Assembly (NCBI GenBank): GCA_039927975.1
Contig: JBDSTZ010000334.1
Coordinates: forward strand, 1-8,045
Source of the DNA: JBDSTZ01 sp039927975
GTDB lineage: Bacteria; Pseudomonadota; Gammaproteobacteria; Burkholderiales; Burkholderiaceae_D
Direction: 5' to 3'
DNA length: 8,045 bases
In this document: positions 1 to 4,266 of the stretch, in pieces
Layout of the letters: each line of letters opens with the position of its first letter
How positions within the stretch are numbered: the first letter of the stretch is position 1
Notes under the pieces: generated by a model
What the model was told of the DNA's origin: nothing
Databases searched by the model: none
The model's input: only the letters and a program-made list of their open reading frames with translations
Program-made: the position numbers and the translations under genes

Positions 1-1
1 C

Positions 2-1111
2 GTGCTGCAAATGCTGCTCGCGCGCGTGCTCGAAGCCGGCGCCGACGCCGGCCTGCGTCTGGCCGAGCCGGGCGAATTCACCCGCCGCGCCTACCTCAAC
101 GACAAGCTCGACCTCGCGCAGGCCGAAGCCGTCGCCGACCTGATCGACGCCTCCACCGAGGCGGCCGCCAAGTCGGCCTCGCAATCGCTGTCGGGCGCAT
201 TCTCCAAAGCCATCCAGACCCTGGTCGAGCAGACCATCGGCCTGCGCATGCTGGTCGAAGCGACGCTCGACTTCCCCGAGGAAGAGATCGACTTCCTCGA
301 AAAGTCCGACGCGCGTGGCCAGCTGGCCGTCATCATCGGCTCGCTCGACCACGTGTTCAACCAGGCGGCGCAAGGCGCGCTGCTGCGCGAGGGCCTCAAC
401 GTGGTGCTGGTCGGCCAGCCGAACGTCGGCAAGTCCTCGCTGCTCAACGCGCTGGCCGGGGCCGACGTGGCGATCGTCACCCCCATCGCCGGCACCACCC
501 GCGACAAGGTCAGCGAGACCATCCAGATCAACGGCATCCCGCTCAACATCGTCGACACGGCCGGGATCCGCACCATCGACGACGCGGTCGACGTGGTCGA
601 GCGCATCGGCATCGAGCGCACCTGGGGCGAGGTGGGAAAGGCCGACGTCATCCTGCACTTGCTCGACGCCGGACGCGGGCCGACGCTGGCCGATGAACAC
701 ATCATGCAGGCGTTCCCGAGCGGGGTGCCGGTGATCCGCATCTGGAACAAGATCGACCTGTCCGGACACAAGCCGGCGGTCGACGAGATGAGCGACGCGA
801 CGCACGTGTACCTGTCTGCGCACGAGCACCTTGGCATCGACCTGCTGCGCGCCGAGCTGCTGCGCATCGCCGGCTGGCAGCAGACCGGCGAGTCGCTGTA
901 CCTGGCGCGCGAGCGGCACCTGATCGCGCTGCGCGCGGCGCGCCAGCACCTCGACCACGCGGCGGCGCACGCCGCACAGAACGATCAGTCGCTCGACCTG
1001 TTTGCAGAAGAGCTGCGGCTGGCGCAGGCGCAGCTGTCGAGCATCACCGGCGAGTTCTCGTCGGATGATTTGCTGGGGGTGATTTTCAGCCGGTTCTGTA
1101 TCGGGAAATAA
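2..1111 (+). CDS. mnmE: MnmE (TrmE) tRNA-modification GTPase, 5' end outside window
   Basis: MnmE works with MnmG to install the carboxymethylaminomethyl group on U34 of certain tRNAs, in the cytoplasm. The visible 369 residues start inside the N-terminal folate-binding domain. About 85-90 residues are missing compared with the usual ~450-460, and the in-frame GTG at position 2 is not the real start. The helical domain begins around the PGEFTRRAYLNDKLDLAQAEA stretch, a strong family signature. An inserted G domain follows, with the P-loop GQPNVGKS (visible residues 138-145), the switch motif GTTRD (164-168), DTAGI (185-189) and NKID (249-252). The gene ends in CIGK (366-369), the conserved C-terminal motif with the functionally essential cysteine, so the 3' end is intact. 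Nothing suggests damage. It is a housekeeping gene and marks the core-genome border of the accessory cassette downstream. Confidence 0.97.
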   Translation: MLQMLLARVLEAGADAGLRLAEPGEFTRRAYLNDKLDLAQAEAVADLIDASTEAAAKSASQSLSGAFSKAIQTLVEQTIGLRMLVEATLDFPEEEIDFLEKSDARGQLAVIIGSLDHVFNQAAQGALLREGLNVVLVGQPNVGKSSLLNALAGADVAIVTPIAGTTRDKVSETIQINGIPLNIVDTAGIRTIDDAVDVVERIGIERTWGEVGKADVILHLLDAGRGPTLADEHIMQAFPSGVPVIRIWNKIDLSGHKPAVDEMSDATHVYLSAHEHLGIDLLRAELLRIAGWQQTGESLYLARERHLIALRAARQHLDHAAAHAAQNDQSLDLFAEELRLAQAQLSSITGEFSSDDLLGVIFSRFCIGK

Positions 1112-1309
1112 CGTTGAGCCTGGCGGTGTCCAGCACCGTCTCGCCCGTATTGGCAGCGCACGCGGCGGCGTCGGTGAGCCCGCACCGAATCGGTCGCGCA
1201 GCAAAGACAATATAAATCCGTCTGCGTCGATACCGATTATTGTTCTGTGGCAATGCGACGTTGTTTCCCCGATTCAATATAAGGGCTCCTATTCATCACT
1301 GGAGACGAT
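1112..1309. other. 198-bp spacer between mnmE and the hcp remnant
   Basis: No convincing gene lies here. Directly after mnmE there is only a weak hairpin, CGGTG/CACCG (1124-1128 and 1134-1138), without a T-tract, so no intrinsic terminator for mnmE is evident. From about 1200 to 1290 the sequence turns AT-rich, with TATAAA at 1211-1216 and AATATAAG at 1276-1283. This could hold the cassette promoter, but no -35 element sits at proper spacing. GGAG at 1301-1304, five bases before ATG 1310, is a good ribosome-binding site for the hcp remnant. Confidence 0.5.
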
Positions 1310-1407
1310 ATGGCGACCGACGTGTATCTGCAAATCGAACCATCAAGGGCGAGTTGGCTGACTCGGCGCATCAAGGCTGCTGCCTGTCCACCAACAAGTG
1401 CGTGTAA
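1310..1407 (+). pseudogene. hcp: Remnant of a T6SS hcp gene (both ends kept, middle deleted, frameshifted)
   Basis: Hcp forms the inner tube of the type VI secretion system and carries small effectors in its lumen. A good Shine-Dalgarno (GGAG, 1301-1304) precedes ATG 1310, which encodes MATDVYLQIE, a typical Hcp start. At about 1340-1341 one base is missing. In the shifted frame from 1342 the reading continues IKGELADSAHQG, again matching the Hcp N-terminus (Hcp commonly reads IEGIKGES.D). From 1375 it reads GCCLSTNKCV and stops at TAA 1405-1407, which resembles the usual Hcp C-terminus (GGWDL..NK.). A full Hcp is about 160 residues, so roughly 390 bp of the middle appear to be gone, with the two ends left in one frame. 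The TAA and following GGGG sit just upstream of the endopeptidase start. The N-terminal match is strong. The C-terminal match is an inference from family memory. Confidence 0.72.
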
Positions 1408-1419
1408 GGGGAACGCACC

Positions 1420-1908
1420 ATGGCATCAGATGAAACACTGCGGCCGCCGCAAGATTCGCGTCGATTTTTTATGCTCCCCCAAGGGCCTATGGACTCGGGC
1501 TACTACGTCTACGGTAACTTGTATGGGAAGCCGGCAAAGGGAGCATATCAGTACGCCCACCCTCTAGTGATGACGACCATTCTTCGCGTGGCGTTCGAAT
1601 GGCAGGCAATCGATAAGCGCCGCATGGGCGTAGGCGACATCAGCCTTGCCGGCGGTCCCGTAACGCCGGATCACGCCTCGCACAGAAGTGGTCTAGCGGT
1701 GGACATCCGACCGCTTCGCAAAGATGGTCTTGAGGATCCTGTCAAGTGGTGGGAGCGCGAGTACGACAAGGAGGGCACGGCAAAATTGATCAAGCTATTT
1801 CGGACATTAGCGCCGGTGGTCACCGTGTTGTTCAATGCACCCGGCATTCCATTCCTGACCAAATATCCGGGTCACGATGACCACTTCCACGTGCGGCTGA
1901 AAGGTTGA
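1420..1908 (+). CDS. LAS-type murein endopeptidase (MepA/M74-like), probable T6SS effector
   Basis: This 162-residue protein belongs by motif to the LAS metallopeptidases, which cut peptide cross-links in peptidoglycan using zinc. The ligand pattern is complete: H88 and D95 in SHRSGLAVDIRP (H-x6-D) and H155/H157 in DDHFHVRL (H-x-H). The domain fills about residues 28-162, with the conserved VGDISLAGG stretch at 71-79. Housekeeping MepA is about 270 residues and has a signal peptide. This one is shorter and starts with a polar, charged segment without any export signal, so it needs another route to the periplasm. It follows the hcp remnant by 12 bases and is followed after one base by an exported small protein, the classic order of a T6SS tube gene, effector and immunity gene. 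AAGGGG (1406-1411) lies eight bases before the chosen ATG. GC is about 58% over 1441-1860 by hand count, against about 66% in sampled mnmE, suggesting horizontal gain. Alternatives are a phage-type endolysin or a plain peptidase. Confidence 0.85.
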   Translation: MASDETLRPPQDSRRFFMLPQGPMDSGYYVYGNLYGKPAKGAYQYAHPLVMTTILRVAFEWQAIDKRRMGVGDISLAGGPVTPDHASHRSGLAVDIRPLRKDGLEDPVKWWEREYDKEGTAKLIKLFRTLAPVVTVLFNAPGIPFLTKYPGHDDHFHVRLKG

Positions 1909-1909
1909 G

Positions 1910-2302
1910 ATGCGACTATTTACTCTTCCCCGGCTGCTATTAGGGCTGGTATTGGTATTGTCGATTGCCCAAGCCGCCGAGCCGATGAGCGCTTGGAAAT
2001 CCTTGGGTGGGGCGCTCTATCTCATCCATGGTGGTTCACTCGCTGATCGGCAACTTCCGACCGCGAAGGACAGCAAGCTGTCGATCGCCATTGACGGTCT
2101 GGCCGCGAAGGAAATCTTCAGCTCGATCGGGCCGGATTTGCCCGCGACATGTTCGGCTGAGAAGGGCGACCGGGCGCGCCGCAAGAAAGGTGTCACTTGT
2201 GTCTTCGCCGCGCAGGACAAGACGGCGAAAGATGGGCCTTACCGGTGTTGGATCGGTATCGACCTCAAGACTGGCGATAGCGTCGGGACCGTGAGCTGTT
2301 AG
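1910..2302 (+). CDS. Small exported four-cysteine protein, probable immunity protein of the endopeptidase
   Basis: This 130-residue protein has a clear Sec signal peptide: basic MRLFTLPR, a hydrophobic LLLGLVLVLSIA core, and cleavage predicted after AQA (residue 22). The mature part is about 108 residues, soluble, without membrane segments. It has cysteines at 81, 97, 113 and 130, the last being the final residue. The near-even spacing of 16, 16 and 17 suggests two disulfides in the periplasm. The blocks KGDRARRKKGVTC (85-97) and YRCWIGIDLKTG (111-122) look conserved, but I cannot name a family with certainty. Its ATG lies one base after the endopeptidase stop. The ribosome-binding site AAAGG (1900-1904) is inside the end of that gene, so the two are surely cotranscribed and probably translationally coupled. 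An exported partner of a leaderless peptidoglycan hydrolase fits a cognate T6SS immunity protein. That role is inferred from position and export signal only. Confidence 0.8.
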   Translation: MRLFTLPRLLLGLVLVLSIAQAAEPMSAWKSLGGALYLIHGGSLADRQLPTAKDSKLSIAIDGLAAKEIFSSIGPDLPATCSAEKGDRARRKKGVTCVFAAQDKTAKDGPYRCWIGIDLKTGDSVGTVSC

Positions 2303-2328
2303 GAGCGTGCTGCTGCCTTTTACTTGCG

Positions 2329-2367
2329 AGGTGGGCCGGGCGGAAGTGGGGAGGGCCCGGCCCACCT
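2329..2367. repeat. Perfect 13-bp inverted repeat closing the cassette, possible terminator
   Basis: The arms AGGTGGGCCGGGC (2329-2341) and GCCCGGCCCACCT (2355-2367) are exactly complementary around a 13-base loop. The stem is very GC-rich and lies 27 bases after the immunity gene stop, between two convergent genes. There is no T-tract on either side, so it is not a standard intrinsic terminator. It may still block convergent transcription or protect the mRNA 3' end, or be a REP-like element. Confidence 0.6.
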
Positions 2368-2485
2368 AGCCGCCCGTAGGCCCAATGGCTTTTCGGCCAG
2401 TTCATTTGGCCACACCGATTTCGACATCCCCAAAGTCGACCAGGCGCGCATGGTCACGGAAACGATCACGCGCCACCTGTCAACG

Positions 2486-3460
2486 TTACCGATCCACGGC
2501 CGTCCGGAACTGCCTCGGCGTCGCCCCCGTCGCCTTCCTCATGAGTCGCCGCAGCGCCGTGGTGTCGGCGTAACCCACGCGCTCGGCCACCTGCTCCACC
2601 GTCATCTTACTGGTCTCCAGCAGCACCCGCGCGCGATTGAGCCGCACGCCTTGCAGCAGCGCCGAGGTGCCGCGCCCGGTCGCCGCCCGCACATGGCGCG
2701 CCAGCGTGCGCTCCGCCATCCCGAATTCCGCCGCCAGCGCCGCCACGCTCGGCGCCTCCGGCAGCGCCGCCTCGAAGCGCTTCACCAGCTTCGCCACCAG
2801 CGCATTACCGTCCGCCAGCATGGCCGGCACCACAAACTGCGCCTGCGACTGGCGCCCGTCGATCAGCAGCGCGCGCGCGACGGCGTCGGCCAGCGCCGGG
2901 CTCAATCGCGTGCGCAGCAAGTAGAGCATCAGATCGGTCTGCGCCAGCGCCGCGCCGGCCGTCACGAGCGCGCCGTCGCAAATGACCATGCGGTCGGCGT
3001 CGACCACGCAGCCCGGCTCGCGCTGCCGCAGCAGGGGCGCCAGCCACCACGAGGTGGTCACGCTGCGGTCGGCCAGCAGCCCCGCCGCCTGCAGCAGGAA
3101 CACGGCCGAACACGACGCCGCCACCACGCCGCCGGCCCGCGCATGCCGGCGCAGCGCATGTGCCGCCAGCGCCGCGTCGGGCCGGGCCAGGCGTTCGTCC
3201 AGCGCGCGGCGGTTGTCCAGCCCCAGTCCCGGCACCACCCACACCGAACTGTCGGCGCGCGGCGTTTTCGGCAGCACTTTCGCGTCGATCTTCATGCCGT
3301 TGCCCAGCGCGACGACAGGTTCGGTCGACATCACGCGCCAGCGCGGCGTCGCGCAGCCGGCGCGCTCGGCCAGCAAGGCGGCCGCCGCCAGCATGTCCAG
3401 CGTGACGGCCACGCTCGATGAATAGGCGCCCGGCAAGACCAGGATGGTGAAATCGTTCAT
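2486..3460 (-). CDS. GlxA-family transcriptional regulator (DJ-1/PfpI domain plus AraC HTH)
   Basis: This 324-residue regulator has an N-terminal DJ-1/PfpI-like amidotransferase fold (about 1-190) and a C-terminal AraC/XylS DNA-binding domain (about 220-320). The N-terminal part opens with the typical FTILVLPGAYSSSVAVTLD and carries the nucleophile-elbow-like AASCSAVFLLQAAGLL with C117. In this family the fold normally senses ligands rather than catalysing. The HTH domain includes VAALAAEFGMAERTLARHV and the second-helix signature TVEQVAERVGYADTTALRRLMRKATGATPRQFR. I chose ATG 3460-3458 because homology starts there. An upstream in-frame ATG at 3559 would add 33 unrelated residues and overlap the start of the divergent gene. 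The ribosome-binding site is weak. The gene is divergent to the GFA-like gene across 97 bp that hold a palindrome, so it probably controls that neighbour and itself. The ligand is unknown. Confidence 0.93.
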   Translation of the reverse strand: MNDFTILVLPGAYSSSVAVTLDMLAAAALLAERAGCATPRWRVMSTEPVVALGNGMKIDAKVLPKTPRADSSVWVVPGLGLDNRRALDERLARPDAALAAHALRRHARAGGVVAASCSAVFLLQAAGLLADRSVTTSWWLAPLLRQREPGCVVDADRMVICDGALVTAGAALAQTDLMLYLLRTRLSPALADAVARALLIDGRQSQAQFVVPAMLADGNALVAKLVKRFEAALPEAPSVAALAAEFGMAERTLARHVRAATGRGTSALLQGVRLNRARVLLETSKMTVEQVAERVGYADTTALRRLMRKATGATPRQFRTAVDR

Positions 3461-3480
3461 TGGCTGAATAAGCTCGAAAG

Positions 3481-3496
3481 GTGTCGAAACAGACAC
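3481..3496. promoter_or_regulatory. Palindrome GTGTC-N6-GACAC, candidate operator of the GlxA-type regulator
   Basis: GTGTC (3481-3485) and GACAC (3492-3496) form a perfect inverted repeat with a six-base centre, in the gap between the divergent regulator and GFA-like genes. It lies just downstream of the -10-like element of the regulator and just upstream of the -35-like element of the GFA gene. That position would suit self-repression combined with activation of the neighbour. The assignment is an inference from position and symmetry. Confidence 0.45.
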
Positions 3497-3500
3497 TGTG

Positions 3501-3530
3501 ATTGTGTGCTCGTCCGCGGTGTAATACAAG
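3501..3530. promoter_or_regulatory. Two overlapping divergent promoter-like sequences
   Basis: On the plus strand TTGTGT (3502-3507) and TACAAG (3525-3530) are 17 bases apart and face the GFA-like gene. On the minus strand TTGTAT (complement of 3524-3529) and CACAAT (complement of 3501-3506), also 17 apart, face the regulator. Each has only moderate agreement with the sigma-70 consensus. If both are real, the two promoters use the same DNA and must compete. Confidence 0.3.
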
Positions 3531-3557
3531 CCCGATACCAGCGAAAGCGAGTCCGTC

Positions 3558-3956
3558 ATGACGACTTATCAAACCCATCGCGGCGCCTGCCATTGCGGCC
3601 GTGTCAGCTTTGAATTGCAAGCCAAGATTTCGTATGTGACTTACTGCAATTGCAGCGTATGCCGTTGCATGGGCGCGCTATGGCACGGCGCCTCGGACGA
3701 TCAGCTGCGCATTCTGACCGGGGAGGCCGAATTGCAGGTGTATCAGTACAACACCATGACGGCGAAGCACTACTTCTGCGCGCATTGCGGCGTGCATCCC
3801 TTCAGCCGGCCGCGCGTCGATCCCAGCATCTGGGTGGTCAATGTGCGCTGCATCGAAGCGGTCGATCTGGAGACCTTGCCGGTGCGCCAGTTCGATGGGC
3901 AGAACTGGGAAGCGTCCGCCCAGGCGCTGTACGCCAGCCGCGCGCGGAAAGCCTGA
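3558..3956 (+). CDS. GFA/CENP-V domain zinc protein
   Basis: This 132-residue protein has the GFA fold named after the glutathione-dependent formaldehyde-activating enzyme Gfa. Zinc-binding cysteines appear in the family order: CHC at 11-13 in GACHCGRVSFEL, C30/C32/C35 in TYCNCSVCRC, and C74/C77 in HYFCAHCGVHPF. Length and motif spacing match a complete single-domain member. Most family members have no proven activity, and the original formaldehyde-glutathione role need not apply. There is no signal peptide, so it is probably cytoplasmic. The ATG at 3558 precedes the conserved start and has GCGAG six bases upstream, a weak ribosome-binding site. It is transcribed away from the GlxA-type regulator and is the most likely regulated partner. 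No adhI/frmA-type formaldehyde dehydrogenase gene is in the window, which weakens a formaldehyde detoxification reading. Confidence 0.92.
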   Translation: MTTYQTHRGACHCGRVSFELQAKISYVTYCNCSVCRCMGALWHGASDDQLRILTGEAELQVYQYNTMTAKHYFCAHCGVHPFSRPRVDPSIWVVNVRCIEAVDLETLPVRQFDGQNWEASAQALYASRARKA

Positions 3957-4057
3957 AGATATTTATTTGCGAGAACGGTATTTATCGGAGCGGAAGGTCA
4001 AGAAACCGCCTCGCCGGTCGCACGCCGGGCGGCGGCGGAGTCGCCGATAAATATCTT
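3956..4057. repeat. 102-base inverted-repeat structure with alternative pairing, 3' of the GFA gene
   Basis: AAGATATTTAT (3956-3966, starting on the last base of the GFA stop codon) is perfectly complementary to ATAAATATCTT (4047-4057). The same right arm, extended left as CCGATAAATA (4044-4053), also pairs perfectly with TATTTATCGG (3979-3988). The two left arms therefore compete for one partner. Between them lies a GC-rich core (about 4006-4038) that can fold imperfectly, CCGCC against GGCGG. There is no T-tract, and I see no target-site duplication. It could be a structured 3' end, a MITE-like remnant, or a set of TATTTAT operator sites 19 bases apart. Confidence 0.5.
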
Positions 4058-4097
4058 AGCGACGCTGCTGTATTGACGTTTGCGCGCCTCACCTCCG

Positions 4098-4112
4098 ATT
4101 GGCCTGACCAAT
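4098..4112. promoter_or_regulatory. GntR/FadR-subfamily-like operator ATTGGCCTGACCAAT
   Basis: The 15-mer has perfect 5-bp arms, ATTGG and CCAAT, around CCTGA. It closely resembles the boxes of PdhR (ATTGGT-N3-ACCAAT) and LldR (ATTGGCCCTACCAAT) from E. coli, both members of the FadR subfamily of GntR regulators. It lies 155 bases before the receptor start. The regulator is not in the window. Confidence 0.5.
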
Positions 4113-4113
4113 A

Positions 4114-4133
4114 TTATGGTAACGTCACCATAA
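4114..4133. promoter_or_regulatory. LacI-like operator, 20-bp near-perfect palindrome
   Basis: TTATGGT (4114-4120) and ACCATAA (4127-4133) are perfect arms. The centre AACGTC contains ACGT, so only one symmetric base pair in the 20-mer is broken. A palindrome of the form TGGTAnCGnnACCA with a central CpG is typical of LacI-family operators, which often govern sugar-uptake TonB-dependent receptors. It starts one base after the GntR-like site. Confidence 0.5.
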
Positions 4134-4266
4134 ACAACACTTTTATGCTCAAGAGGATCAACCGGGTGACTATTTAGACACCGCTTGTCGTGCAAAGAAT
4201 GTCCTGTCCTATGATTATTCGGCCCTCAAAAGAAGGGCGCCTAAATAACTATACGGGACTACCTTA

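Larger units (their letters stand above)
3957..4266. other. 310-bp gene-free region upstream of the TonB-dependent receptor
   Basis: No supported gene lies here. The left third is the inverted-repeat structure at 3956-4057. The middle has two adjacent palindromic operator candidates (4098-4112 and 4114-4133). The right part is AT-richer leader sequence with a weak promoter-like pair, TTGTCG (4185-4190) and TATGAT (4210-4215), spaced 19 bases. A small hairpin GCCCT/AGGGC follows (4222-4226 and 4234-4238) in the probable 5' untranslated region. GGGA at 4255-4258 is the receptor's likely ribosome-binding site. Confidence 0.6.

Noticed and set aside
1240..1270. Sigma-54 promoter for the cassette (TGGCA near 1248 and TTGT at 1261)
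   Set aside because: The GG and the downstream dinucleotide do not have the required ten-base spacing, and GC is missing at -12.
1086..1277. Minus-strand coding frame reading GLTDAAACAANTGETVLDTA after mnmE
   Set aside because: Codon third positions look coding, but the peptide matches no family I know, the upstream part has a poor start, and it overlaps the 3' end of mnmE.
1310..1567. An intact 85-residue protein starting at the hcp ATG
   Set aside because: After ten Hcp-like residues the frame is wrong. Hcp similarity continues in the shifted frame and the rest overlaps the endopeptidase gene out of frame.
2395..2411. GGCCA/TGGCC inverted repeat
   Set aside because: Five bases with a seven-base gap is expected by chance in GC-rich DNA, and no context supports it.
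2324..3421. Long plus-strand open frame (365 codons) opposite the regulator
   Set aside because: Most of it is antisense to the clear GlxA/AraC protein and has a shadow-like composition rich in R, H, Q and P. Only its first ~50 codons are kept as a weak remnant finding.
3461..3559. Extended start of the regulator at 3559
   Set aside because: The extra 33 residues are unlike the family and would overlap the divergent GFA gene start and the shared promoter region.
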